Positions 15,206-23,026 of a stretch of 36,483 nt of DNA are shown here, piece after piece. The position numbers and the translations under genes are program-made. The stretch comes from SIG644 sp045613985 (GTDB lineage Bacteria; Bacillota; Clostridia; Oscillospirales; CAG-272), in contig JAZLCA010000083.1 in the NCBI GenBank assembly GCA_045613985.1, positions 1 to 36,483 on the forward strand, read 5' to 3'. Each line of letters opens with the position of its first letter. Positions within the stretch are counted from its first letter, which is position 1. The notes below the pieces were generated by a model that ran no database searches, was not told the DNA's origin, and saw only the letters and a program-made list of their open reading frames with translations.

Positions 15206-17479
15206 ATGTCAGGAGACGTTGCCGAGCGGGAAGCGGCGTTGATTTTTGAACGCTTTCCCGACTTTATCAGAGAATTTATTTACAGACATTCTTGGGAGTC
15301 CTTGCGGGGAGTTCAGATCGCCGCAGCACGCACTCTGTTTGAATCGGATCATCATCTGCTATTGACTTCCTCGACTGCCAGCGGAAAAACTGAAGCCGTG
15401 TTCTTTCCTATCCTTGCTGACCTATGGCAAGACCCGCCTAAAAGCATCGGAGCTTTGTATATTGCTCCCTTGAAGAGTTTGATAAATGACCAGTTTTCTC
15501 GCATGGAGGAATTGCTGGATGAATCAGACATACCTGTCACCCATTGGCACGGAGACGTCGCGGCTTCGCATAAGCGTAAGCTATTGGAGAAGCCTCGAGG
15601 AATTTTGCAGATCACACCGGAGTCACTGGAATCTATGCTGATGAATCGCTCCAATGATATCGTTCGGCTGTTTTCGGACTTGCGTTACATTGTGGTAGAC
15701 GAGATTCATACGCTGACAGGATCTGATCGCGGAAATCAAATTATATGTCAAATGACTCGCTTGTCCCGCCTGATTGGCCACGAGCCTCGCAGAATTGGCC
15801 TTTCAGCCACGGTGGGAGATACGGCACTTGCCGCCAATTGGCTGGCCGGTGGTTCCCATATTGCAGTGGACGTTCCGGTGATAACGGAAGGAAAAAATCG
15901 TTGGCGTTTGGGTATGGAACATTTCTACGTTCAAAATCTGAAAAAAGATCAGACGGATCAAGCTCGCAAACACCCGCCGAAAGCGACGCAGGATACCTCC
16001 GTTGCCAAGCTTGACGCAGGATACGAATATATGTACGACTGTGTCAAGGACCGAAAATCGCTTGTGTTTTCTAATTCCCGTGAAGAAACGGAATATCTGA
16101 CGGCAACGCTGCGTCAAATTGCGGCAGCACGAAAGGAGCAAGACGTTTTCTTGATCCATCACGGCAATTTGTCGGCGGCCATCCGTGAAGAAGCCGAAAC
16201 AAAAATGAAGGACGAGGACAGTCTCGTTGTTACTTGTGCTACGGTTACCATGGAGCTTGGAATCGACATTGGACGATTGGAGCGAGTGTTGCAAAGCGAG
16301 TCCCCGCATTCAGTTTCCTCATTTCTTCAGCGCCTTGGACGCTCCGGCCGTCGGGGACAGCCTCCCGAAATGATGATGGTCTTCCGGGAAGAAGACCCTT
16401 TGCCCAATGCTCCTTTGCCTCAGTTGATCCCGTGGGAACTGTTGCGTGCCATTGCCATCGTGCAACTATATATCGAGGAACGCTTTATCGAGCCGCCAAA
16501 TCTGCGACAGATGCCCATGAGCTTGTTGTTTCATCAAACTTTAAGTGTCCTTGCCGCATCGGGAGAATTGACTCCCAAACTGTTGGCCGAGCGCATTCTG
16601 GCTTTGCCTCCGTTTTACGGTGTTAGCAGGGAAGACTATCGAACCCTGCTCATTTCCATGGTGCAGCAGGAATATCTTGAAATGACCGAAGAAAAGGGCT
16701 TGATCGTAGGACTTCGTGGTGAGCAACTGATCAAAAGCTTCAAGTTTTATGCCGTCTTCAAGGATAGTGAGGACTATACGGTACGCTGTGGTTCGGATGA
16801 AATTGGAACCATTACCACCCCGCCTCCTGTGGGCGATCGCTTTGCGCTTGCAGGACGTGTGTGGGAGGTGGAAGAATTGGATATTGCTCACAAGCTCATC
16901 TACGTCAAGGGTGTTTTGGGCAAGATGGAAGTCTCCTGGCCGGGAGATTTCGGTGAGATCCACACCAGGATTCAAGAGCGTATGCGGCGTGTTCTTGCGG
17001 AGGATACCATATACCCATATCTGAAGGAAAATGCCCGCCAGCGGCTTGAAAATGCCCGTCACGTGGCTCGTAACACGGGAATGCTACAACATTCGCTTGT
17101 TCACCTTGGCGGATATAGCTGGTGCCTGTTTCCTTGGCTGGGAACGCGTTCCTTCCGCACGTGCCGCAAGTATCTCAAAAAGCACGCCAAGGAGCTGGGG
17201 ATTAGTTCAATCGAGTTTGAAGGGTGCAATTATATGACCTTCAAATTAGAGTCACTCAATGCCGAAGAATGGCTGAAAATGCTTGCCCAAAAAGTCAAGC
17301 GCGAGGGTATAGATTGTATGTCCTTGATGGAAGGCGGAGAAGTTCCGGTGTTTGAAAAGTATGACGACTATATTCCGCCGGAACTGTTACGCCGTGCTTA
17401 TGCAATCGACCGTTTGCGGGCAGATGAAGTGACGGCAAGAATATTAGCATGGGAAAAAGAAGAATTCGATAATAATTAA
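15206..17479 (+). CDS. Lhr-like DEAH-box superfamily 2 helicase, third gene of the triad
   Basis: 757 residues. Motif I STASGKT (56-62), motif II DEIH (165-168), motif III LSAT (199-202), motif V TMELGIDIG (348-356), motif VI QRLGRSGRRG (375-384). After the two RecA domains comes an Lhr-type winged-helix/beta-barrel region, with GDRFALAGRVWEVEELD and SWPGDFGEIH typical of the Lhr core. This suits a 3'-5' translocase on DNA or RNA-DNA hybrids (family knowledge). BrxHI of type 2 BREX is of this type. Start follows AAGGAGGGA. No nuclease domain is fused. It is followed after 29 bases by degV with no terminator between. Confidence 0.9.
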   Translation: MSGDVAEREAALIFERFPDFIREFIYRHSWESLRGVQIAAARTLFESDHHLLLTSSTASGKTEAVFFPILADLWQDPPKSIGALYIAPLKSLINDQFSRMEELLDESDIPVTHWHGDVAASHKRKLLEKPRGILQITPESLESMLMNRSNDIVRLFSDLRYIVVDEIHTLTGSDRGNQIICQMTRLSRLIGHEPRRIGLSATVGDTALAANWLAGGSHIAVDVPVITEGKNRWRLGMEHFYVQNLKKDQTDQARKHPPKATQDTSVAKLDAGYEYMYDCVKDRKSLVFSNSREETEYLTATLRQIAAARKEQDVFLIHHGNLSAAIREEAETKMKDEDSLVVTCATVTMELGIDIGRLERVLQSESPHSVSSFLQRLGRSGRRGQPPEMMMVFREEDPLPNAPLPQLIPWELLRAIAIVQLYIEERFIEPPNLRQMPMSLLFHQTLSVLAASGELTPKLLAERILALPPFYGVSREDYRTLLISMVQQEYLEMTEEKGLIVGLRGEQLIKSFKFYAVFKDSEDYTVRCGSDEIGTITTPPPVGDRFALAGRVWEVEELDIAHKLIYVKGVLGKMEVSWPGDFGEIHTRIQERMRRVLAEDTIYPYLKENARQRLENARHVARNTGMLQHSLVHLGGYSWCLFPWLGTRSFRTCRKYLKKHAKELGISSIEFEGCNYMTFKLESLNAEEWLKMLAQKVKREGIDCMSLMEGGEVPVFEKYDDYIPPELLRRAYAIDRLRADEVTARILAWEKEEFDNN

Positions 17480-17508
17480 AAAATAAATTTTTACGAGAGG
17501 AAATTGTT

Positions 17509-18357
17509 ATGAGCAAAAATGTTATTATTGCCAGCGACAGCACGTGTGATCTCAGTCCGGAGTTGATCGAACGTTATCAGATCAAAATTCTCCCGCTCGT
17601 GGTCAATCTCGGTGACAAGCAATATCACGACGGGATAGATATTACTCCCGATGAGATCTATCGATATTATGAGGAAACCGGCATTCTTCCCAAGACTGCG
17701 GCCGTCAACATTGCGGATTTCGATGAGTTTTTCGGCCAGCAACATGCACTTGGCAACGAAGTTGTTATCTTTACGATAAGCGCTGAAATGTCTTCGACCT
17801 TCAACAATGCAAGACTTGCGGCCCAGGAGTATGACAACATTTACCCGGTCAATACCAAAAATCTTTCGACCGGCGGAGGTCTGTTGGTCGTTGCAGCAGC
17901 CGAAATGGCAGCTCAGGGTAAAACGGCGAAAGAGATTGCTGAGACTTGCCGAGCTTTGGCGGACAAAGTAGATGCATCTTTTGTTATTGATAATTTGGAA
18001 TTTTTACATAAAGGAGGACGTTGCTCGGCCATTGCCGCATTCGGCGCCAATCTTCTCCAACTGAAGCCATGCGTTATGGTGCGTGACGGCAAAATGCTGG
18101 TAGGCAAAAAATATCGTGGAAAATTCCGCATGACATTGGATAAATACGTGGCAGATCGCATTGGTGATGCTTCGGATATTGATACCGATCGTATTTTTGT
18201 CACACATGCGGGGTGTGACGCGGAAATTGTGGAGCAATGCGTCAAGCAAATAGAAGCGATGGGCGTGTTCAAAGAGATTTTCATTACCCGCGCCGGTTGT
18301 ACGATATCCTCGCACTGCGGAAGAAACACGCTGGGTGTGTTGTTTATCAGAAAATAA
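17509..18357 (+). CDS. DegV family fatty-acid-binding protein
   Basis: 282 residues. The DegV fold binds a single fatty acid; paralogues named FakB present it to the kinase FakA. Family text: ASDSTCDLS at the N-terminus, KTAAVN, ISAEMSSTFNNARLAA (usually LSGTYNSA), HKGGRCSAIAAFGANLLQLKP and RAGCTISSHCGRNTLGVLF at the C-terminus. Start follows GAGAGGAAA. It may be co-transcribed with the helicase cassette, since no promoter or terminator was evident in the 29-base gap, but degV genes are common alone in Clostridia. No fakA is in the window. Confidence 0.92.
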   Translation: MSKNVIIASDSTCDLSPELIERYQIKILPLVVNLGDKQYHDGIDITPDEIYRYYEETGILPKTAAVNIADFDEFFGQQHALGNEVVIFTISAEMSSTFNNARLAAQEYDNIYPVNTKNLSTGGGLLVVAAAEMAAQGKTAKEIAETCRALADKVDASFVIDNLEFLHKGGRCSAIAAFGANLLQLKPCVMVRDGKMLVGKKYRGKFRMTLDKYVADRIGDASDIDTDRIFVTHAGCDAEIVEQCVKQIEAMGVFKEIFITRAGCTISSHCGRNTLGVLFIRK

Positions 18358-18365
18358 TTATTAAC

Positions 18366-18410
18366 AAAAAATGAGGTTGCGCATACAGAATGTAGCGCAG
18401 CCTCGTTTTT
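18366..18410 (+). terminator. Terminator after degV
   Basis: GAGGTTGCGC pairs with GCGCAGCCTC (one G-T pair); the stem continues as TACA/TGTA after a bulged base and a GTTTTT tract follows. It closes the cassette-degV transcript and, being A/T flanked on both sides, may also serve the convergent gene ending at 18419. Confidence 0.85.
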
Positions 18411-18418
18411 GTTTATGA

Positions 18419-18670
18419 TTATATTCGCCGAAATAATCTGTCTAGAAGCAGTGCTCCAAAGACAAGCCAAACACAGGAGATTGTAATGTACTCAATCGCA
18501 GGAAAATAAATATGAAATAGCAGAAGTGGAGGCAGTTCGATACTGCAGTCGACAAGAATGTATACACAGCAAGTATAAAAGCAAATAACAAACATTCCGA
18601 GTCGAAATATAATCCCGGGAATACAAGAGAAATTGTGCTGTTTGAAAAAATGATTTTTCAAATTTTGCAT
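18419..18670 (-). CDS. Small membrane protein of unknown function
   Basis: 83 residues, Cys- and aromatic-rich. Hydrophobic stretches at about 20-40 and 55-78, possibly with a third between, and a short basic C-terminus (DRLFRRI). No family recognised. The start is chosen at the ATG that follows AAAGGAG; a TTG seven codons earlier overlaps that site. It has its own extended -10 promoter and converges on degV, so nothing in the neighbourhood points to a function. Confidence 0.6.
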   Translation of the reverse strand: MQNLKNHFFKQHNFSCIPGIIFRLGMFVICFYTCCVYILVDCSIELPPLLLFHIYFPAIEYITISCVWLVFGALLLDRLFRRI

Positions 18671-18729
18671 TATGTCAACTCCTTTCGTCAAGTTTTTTAT
18701 TGGGGCAAAAAAGCATATTTTTCAAAATA

Positions 18730-18758
18730 ATTATATCATAAAATCCTATATGGGTAAA
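18730..18758 (-). promoter_or_regulatory. Extended -10 promoter for the 83-residue membrane protein
   Basis: Minus-strand TTTACC, 17-base spacer, TATAAT with TGA before it (TGATATAAT). It lies about 60 bases upstream of the start. Confidence 0.55.
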
Positions 18759-19065
18759 GGGAAAATATTATCCAAAACCGGAAAATCCACACAAAATTTT
18801 TTCTTGGAAAATGTAAATATTTTATTTCGGAATTGTGGATAAATTATCATTTTTATGCTTGTATTAAAACGGCCGATGGCGGTAGCAAATATTTTTGATC
18901 AATAAAACGGAATCGATTGTTGAAAGTGCTGCGAAATCTTGTGTATACTATGCAAAAAAGGCTTGTTTTTTGTCGAAAATGCTTCAAAACGATATGTGGT
19001 ATAATAATAGCAAGTCATTTGTGTCCCCCCGACCGACTGACGATCAACCTTAATAGGAGAAACAT
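18759..19065. other. AT-rich intergenic stretch with two candidate plus-strand promoters
   Basis: No gene or RNA family recognised in these bases. TTGAAA and TATACT are separated by 18 bases (18920-18949), and an extended -10 TGGTATAAT lies at 18997-19005. A run of A and T around 18953-18971 can form a weak hairpin between the two. The leader before the 89-residue gene has a run of six C at about 19024. A small transcript from the first promoter is possible but unproven. Confidence 0.4.
18997..19005 (+). promoter_or_regulatory. Extended -10 promoter for the 89-residue orphan gene
   Basis: TGGTATAAT with no convincing -35, 60 bases upstream of the ATG at 19066. Confidence 0.5.
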
Positions 19066-19335
19066 ATGAGTCCCGTATCAAAAAACTCTACAAAGAAAAA
19101 CATTAAAAGAAAATCCCTCACGCTCTCCCCGCAGATTCGCTACCGACTGTATCGTATCGTCGGTACTGCCACACACCATTATCAGATATGCATCAAATAT
19201 CTGAACGAACACGCCTGCGCAGCATTTCAGGCAAAGACATCACAACTCGCCCGACAAATATATCGAAAAGTTGTCGAAGGTAAAGTAACACCATGCACCC
19301 TATTGGATGTGGTCCAGGACCTTGCAAGCGAATAA
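19066..19335 (+). CDS. Small basic protein of unknown function
   Basis: 89 residues, strongly Lys/Arg-rich over the first 30 (KNSTKKNIKRKSLTLS) and then predicted helical (YRLYRIVGTATHHYQICIKYL, SQLARQIYRKVVEGKV). No domain recognised; the charge would fit nucleic-acid binding but nothing proves it. A good TAGGAGA precedes the ATG. It lies upstream of the PRPP synthetase gene, which has its own promoter. No hairpin terminator was seen after its stop, only a T-rich run. Confidence 0.6.
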   Translation: MSPVSKNSTKKNIKRKSLTLSPQIRYRLYRIVGTATHHYQICIKYLNEHACAAFQAKTSQLARQIYRKVVEGKVTPCTLLDVVQDLASE

Positions 19336-19417
19336 CATTTGTTTTTTTTGTCAAACTATCACAGAAAAAAGCACAGAATTTTGTCAATCCGCGTATGATT
19401 GATTTTTCCAGAATGAC

Positions 19418-19446
19418 TTTACTTTTCAGTTCCTGTGTGTTATAAT
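19418..19446 (+). promoter_or_regulatory. Promoter for the PRPP synthetase gene
   Basis: TTTACT, 17-base spacer, TATAAT, with TGT before the -10 (extended). A short hairpin (GGAGT/ACTCC, 19453-19465) lies at the start of the expected leader. Confidence 0.6.
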
Positions 19447-19503
19447 AAGGGCGGAGTGTTACTCCTACTATGAAAAACACAGATACAGAGAAGGGGAATG
19501 AAC

Positions 19504-20637
19504 ATGAGAGAAGACGGATTTGCGGAACTTAGCGTCATTTGTATGAAGGGATGCGAAGAGTTTGCCAAACAGGTTGACTATTATCTCAAAGAATGGCGCA
19601 GACATGACGGAGAAGAAACGTATATAGCCAAGGTGGATTGCCCTCGTTTCGGTACGGGTGAAGCCAAGGGCATGTTGTATTCCTCCATGCGTGGTCATGA
19701 TGTATATATCATTTGTGATATTTTCAATTACAGCGTAACTTACAAGATGTATGGTATGTCGGTTCCCATGAGTCCGGACGATCACTATGCAGATTTGAAG
19801 CGTATTATTGCCGCTATCGGCGGTAAAGCAAGACGCATCACGGTTATTATGCCTATGCTTTACGAAGGCCGTCAGCATAAGCGTTCTTCCCGTGAGTCGT
19901 TGGATTGTGCCATCATGCTGCAGGAGCTGGTCCATATGGGTGTCACCGATATTCTGACCTTCGATGCACACGACGCGCGCATTTGCAACGCTGTTCCGCT
20001 CAACGGCTTTGACAATATTCAGCCCACCTATCAGATGATCAAGGCACTGGTGCGCAACTATCCCGATATCGAACTGGAAAAGGACCATCTGATGATGATC
20101 TCTCCCGACGAGGGGGCGATGCAGCGTTCGATGTATTATTCCTCTGTTCTCGGACTTGACATCGGTATGTTCTACAAGCGCCGCAACTATTCTATTGTTA
20201 TCAACGGCCGTAATCCCATCGAGGCGCATGAATATCTCGGTAGAAGCGTCAAGGGAAAGGACGTTATCATCGTTGACGATATGATCGCTTCGGGCGAATC
20301 GCTCATCGACGTTGCTCTTCAGCTTAAAGAAAAGGGGGCCAAGAGAATCTTTAACTTTGCCACCTTCGGCCTGTTTACCGATGGCTTCGATAAGTTTGAC
20401 AAGGCATACGCCGATGGTCTGATCGACAAGATCTTCACCACCAACCTTGTTTACCGTCGCCCCGAACTTGCCGAAAAGCCCTGGTATTGCGAGGTCAATA
20501 TGTGCAAGTACGTTGCATATTTGATCGACACGCTTAACCACGATCGCACCATCAGCAACCTGCTTGATCCCGTGAAGCGCATCCATACGCTGTTGGATAA
20601 GCATAAGGCAAATCTGACCGACAAAAAGCAAGGTTAA
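19504..20637 (+). CDS. prs: Ribose-phosphate pyrophosphokinase (PRPP synthetase), clostridial long form
   Basis: Makes phosphoribosyl pyrophosphate from ribose 5-phosphate and ATP for nucleotide, His and Trp synthesis. 377 residues, longer than the usual 310-320 of bacterial Prs. Core landmarks: YEGRQHKR (about 120-127) in place of the flexible catalytic loop, DAHDARICN (154-162) at the divalent-metal site, and the PRPP-binding loop DVIIVDDMIASGESL (253-267). The start at 19504 is preferred over the ATG two codons earlier because GAAGGGGA (19489-19496) is well spaced only for the second. Single gene with its own promoter and a following terminator. This divergent class is common in Clostridia; whether a second Prs exists elsewhere is unknown. 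Confidence 0.88.
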   Translation: MREDGFAELSVICMKGCEEFAKQVDYYLKEWRRHDGEETYIAKVDCPRFGTGEAKGMLYSSMRGHDVYIICDIFNYSVTYKMYGMSVPMSPDDHYADLKRIIAAIGGKARRITVIMPMLYEGRQHKRSSRESLDCAIMLQELVHMGVTDILTFDAHDARICNAVPLNGFDNIQPTYQMIKALVRNYPDIELEKDHLMMISPDEGAMQRSMYYSSVLGLDIGMFYKRRNYSIVINGRNPIEAHEYLGRSVKGKDVIIVDDMIASGESLIDVALQLKEKGAKRIFNFATFGLFTDGFDKFDKAYADGLIDKIFTTNLVYRRPELAEKPWYCEVNMCKYVAYLIDTLNHDRTISNLLDPVKRIHTLLDKHKANLTDKKQG

Positions 20638-20652
20638 GTCTTTGTGACAAAC

Positions 20653-20690
20653 AAAAAACACAGGAGAATTTCAAATCTCCTGTGTTTTTT
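20653..20690. terminator. Bidirectional terminator between prs and the flavodoxin-like gene
   Basis: AAAAAACACAGGAGA and TCTCCTGTGTTTTTT form a perfect 15-bp stem with a short A/T-rich loop. It serves both convergent genes. Confidence 0.9.
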
Positions 20691-20696
20691 TGTTAT

Positions 20697-21122
20697 TTAT
20701 TTGAGATTGTTAATGACCTTGTTGTCAAGCCAATCGACAACGGCGGCCTCGTCCTCAGGCTTGAGGGATGCGAAGAAGGGAAGTCCGCACTTGATGTACA
20801 GCACGTCATCAATGACGTTGGTACCTGCCGACTTAAGAATCTCCTTGACGTTGTTCGCGTAAGTTTCAGTACCATCGACCAGCAGCGCAACATTGGCGGT
20901 GCGCTCTTTCGTCAACTCGATGCAGAAGCGGCGCAGAGCATCCTCAACGTCGTTTTTGCCGGCGATAGCCAGAACGACGATGCGCTCCTTATCGCAGGAA
21001 TACGCAGGGGGAACACAGTCAACGGAGTTTTGGGTCAGCTCATACTTTCTTTTGATAAAGTTGGCGATGTTGATCATCTTTTTCTTGCCGGTTGCGTACA
21101 AAACGCGCATTTTAATAGCCAT
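20697..21122 (-). CDS. Flavodoxin-like small protein
   Basis: 141 residues. The N-terminal RVLYATGKKKMINIANFI resembles the phosphate-binding loop start of flavodoxins, and the end GLPFFASLKPEDEAAVVDWL resembles the flavodoxin C-terminal helix region. The central IVVLAIAGKNDVEDALRRF and VALLVDGTETYANNVKEIL fit the alternating beta-alpha pattern. The consensus T/S-x-T-G-x-T loop is incomplete, so FMN binding is uncertain. Start: ATG six bases after GGAGGGC; an in-frame ATG five codons earlier overlaps that site. Neighbouring prs on the other strand gives no functional hint. Confidence 0.6.
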   Translation of the reverse strand: MAIKMRVLYATGKKKMINIANFIKRKYELTQNSVDCVPPAYSCDKERIVVLAIAGKNDVEDALRRFCIELTKERTANVALLVDGTETYANNVKEILKSAGTNVIDDVLYIKCGLPFFASLKPEDEAAVVDWLDNKVINNLK

Positions 21123-21151
21123 TTGAATGCCCTCCAAAATTTGTTACAACT

Positions 21152-21160
21152 ATTTTATCA
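21152..21160 (-). promoter_or_regulatory. Extended -10 promoter for the flavodoxin-like gene
   Basis: Minus-strand TGATAAAAT about 30 bases upstream of the start; no good -35 is seen. Confidence 0.45.
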
Positions 21161-21306
21161 TAAAACCAGAAAAAAAGAAAGGGGTTTCTCGATAACTTTT
21201 GCTTTTTGTCTTATTTGTACATCAAGAATGCTCAAAATACAGCGGAATAACCAAAGGCTCGCTTTTCGGTGTTCAAGGCCAATAACAAATACAAGGGTGG
21301 CCGCGC

Positions 21307-22638
21307 ATGAAGGGCACATGGGCGGCCCACGAGACCGAGACGTTGCTTGGCAATGAGGCGTTCATTGATCGCATCGTGCGGGAGGAGGGTTCGACGGCTG
21401 AAAAGGTGGTGTCCAAAATTCTCTCGCTTGACAAGGCGTTCTCCACGCTCAAGGACAAAGAGGCCAAAGCACAGCACAAGATCGTGCGCGAGGCCGAGCG
21501 GCTGTATCTCAAGGCGGCCCAGGCTGCCGGCAACGGCGCGATCCGCAAGATGATTCTCTCGCAGGTGCCGGAGTTGGAGGAGGAAGAGCTAACGCGCATG
21601 AATGGGGAAAAGGTGCAGCTTAACCTCAAAGATCATCAAATACCGACGAGAGAACAGCTGGAAAAGAAATCACCTATCTCTGTCGTAGATATCTCCACTC
21701 CAAAAACGCAAGGGCGGTTTGCTGATCGCCGCAAGCAGATTTTGGCCAACGCTAAAGAAGTAATAAAAAAGCCGTATCTCAATAGAGATACCAACACACT
21801 CATTTTTATAACGAACAATAGTTATACACACGCTTTCAGCAATGGAGGGGAATTACAGTTGAATGCGGCGGAACATTTACCGGAATTGGTGGAAAACGCA
21901 GTTTTAACTCATAGTGAGCCGCCGTCGCATGGAAGCAGCCACGCAGAAGGCGTTTATACTTTTTTTGCCGCCGTGAGACGAGGGAAAAAAGTTCAGCCAA
22001 TTAAATTGAAAGTCAAGGAATATGCATATAACGGACAGCAGCTGCCGCAAAATATTCGGGAATACTTTAACGATGCGATGCAAGATTACGCATCCGTATA
22101 CGATACCGTGGTTCTCGAAGTGGAAGAAATAGAAGAAAGCTCCGTCGGTTCAGCCAAGGACTTTGATCTTGAAGACCCGAGCCTTGACCCTAAGGAGCTT
22201 TCTGATATCAGTATAGCAGATTTGCTCAACCTTGTCAAGGGAGATGCAAAAAAATATGTTCCCGAACACACAATAAAAAACGTGCAGTTGTCGCTGAAAG
22301 AGGATCCCAATGCGGCAAATCAGCAGACGTCGGATGATATTGACGCGTTGCTGAAGTCGGCGGGCATTGAGGGTGAGGCTATCGAGATCCGCGAGAACCT
22401 GGGCGAGCTATATCGCATGGCGGCCAAGGCAGATGCGGACGAGCGGATGGTCATGCGATCTTCCAAGACGTTGGCGATGTCGATGGTATCCGAGGGGACG
22501 CTGCGTGAGGGGGAGACGCGGGACGAGGCTGTTTCTCGTCTGCAGAGGGAGATCCTTGCGCGGACGGACTTTGCCGAGCAAGAGGCCGAGATATGTGAGG
22601 GAAGAAAAAGTAGACGTTTATCTTTAAACACAGGCTAA
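21307..22638 (+). CDS. Probable remnant of a phage/ICE polyvalent protein with an LPD3-like module
   Basis: 443 residues with a mosaic build. The first 100 (LLGNEAFIDRIVREEG ... IVREAERLYLKAAQAAG) resemble the tail of peptidase-like regions in large polyvalent mobile-element proteins, so the open frame seems to begin mid-domain. About 140-280 (TNTLIFITNNSYTH, HLPELVENAVLTHSE, GVYTFFAAVRRGKK, IKLKVKEYAYNG) resembles the LPD3 / Barnase-EndoU-like nuclease fold. The last 90 (ENLGELYRMAAKADADERM ... SRLQREILARTDFAEQEAE) look like another polyvalent segment. GC differs sharply: 44/60 at 21481-21540, 20/60 at 21781-21840, 39/60 at 22501-22560. No good ribosome binding site precedes the ATG. Likely decayed, perhaps untranslated. 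Confidence 0.5.
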   Translation: MKGTWAAHETETLLGNEAFIDRIVREEGSTAEKVVSKILSLDKAFSTLKDKEAKAQHKIVREAERLYLKAAQAAGNGAIRKMILSQVPELEEEELTRMNGEKVQLNLKDHQIPTREQLEKKSPISVVDISTPKTQGRFADRRKQILANAKEVIKKPYLNRDTNTLIFITNNSYTHAFSNGGELQLNAAEHLPELVENAVLTHSEPPSHGSSHAEGVYTFFAAVRRGKKVQPIKLKVKEYAYNGQQLPQNIREYFNDAMQDYASVYDTVVLEVEEIEESSVGSAKDFDLEDPSLDPKELSDISIADLLNLVKGDAKKYVPEHTIKNVQLSLKEDPNAANQQTSDDIDALLKSAGIEGEAIEIRENLGELYRMAAKADADERMVMRSSKTLAMSMVSEGTLREGETRDEAVSRLQREILARTDFAEQEAEICEGRKSRRLSLNTG

Positions 22639-22670
22639 ATTATACAAAATGCAAATTTTGTATAATTTAG
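22635..22670. repeat. Perfect 16-bp inverted repeat at the end of the polyvalent remnant
   Basis: CTAAATTATACAAAAT and its exact reverse complement flank GCAA. The remnant's stop codon lies in the left arm. The stem is AT-rich, lacks a following T tract, and contains TATAAT on both strands, so it is not a classic terminator. It could be an operator, an element end or a weak terminator. Confidence 0.75.
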
Positions 22671-22690
22671 GGAAGGAAAATTACCAAAAT

Positions 22691-22725
22691 ACCGGCTGAT
22701 TGCTTCAAATAAGCGACCAGCCGGT
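22691..22725 (-). terminator. Hairpin ending spoIIID
   Basis: ACCGGCTG and CAGCCGGT pair, and the stem continues inward as TTGCTT/AAGCGA after a mismatch. On the minus strand it is followed by T-rich sequence (ATTTTGGTAATTTT). The spoIIID stop falls near the loop. Confidence 0.6.
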
Positions 22726-22989
22726 CATATTCGTTTGTTTTGTTCGATATTTCTTTTTTGTAGCCTCGCCGCCGCGCAGATGGCGTTCAAGTTTGTTTTT
22801 GTTTAGCACCTGTTGTACTTGCTCGTACAATGATGGATTTACGCGCTGAAGGATTTGTGTCACGTCTTTATGTACGGTACTTTTACTGATTTTGAATTGC
22901 TGTGCAGCCATGCGTACAGTGGCATGATTTTCCACCAGATATGTTCCCAATATCACACAACGCTCTTTACAGCTTGAAATATACATCAT
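22705..22989 (-). CDS. spoIIID: Stage III sporulation transcriptional regulator SpoIIID
   Basis: 94 residues. SpoIIID is the mother-cell DNA-binding protein that remodels the sigma-E regulon. The helix-turn-helix TVRMAAQQFKISKSTVHKDV (about 24-43) and the HLRGGEATKKKY segment (about 70-81) match Bacillus SpoIIID closely. The basic C-terminal half is present. Start: ATG at 22989 (a second ATG follows); AAAGGAG lies 14 bases upstream, which is long. A sigma-E-like promoter lies upstream, in line with known sigma-E control of spoIIID in Bacillus. Divergent from the methyltransferase gene. Its presence indicates that the organism forms, or recently formed, spores. Confidence 0.95.
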   Translation of the reverse strand: MMYISSCKERCVILGTYLVENHATVRMAAQQFKISKSTVHKDVTQILQRVNPSLYEQVQQVLNKNKLERHLRGGEATKKKYRTKQTNMTGWSLI

Positions 22990-23026
22990 ATTTTCAGTGA
23001 TGACTCCTTTAATTGCTGTTTTTGTA

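Noticed and set aside
12029..18357. A complete BREX system
   Set aside because: The ATPase and helicase resemble BrxD and BrxHI, but no pglX, pglZ, brxC/pglY or pglW gene is in the window.
19453..19465. GGAGT/ACTCC hairpin in the prs leader as a regulatory element
   Set aside because: Five base pairs are too few to stand out from chance.
19468..20661. Open frame of 397 codons on the minus strand opposite prs
   Set aside because: Same reason: antisense to a recognised PRPP synthetase, no recognisable domain, and it runs through the terminator.
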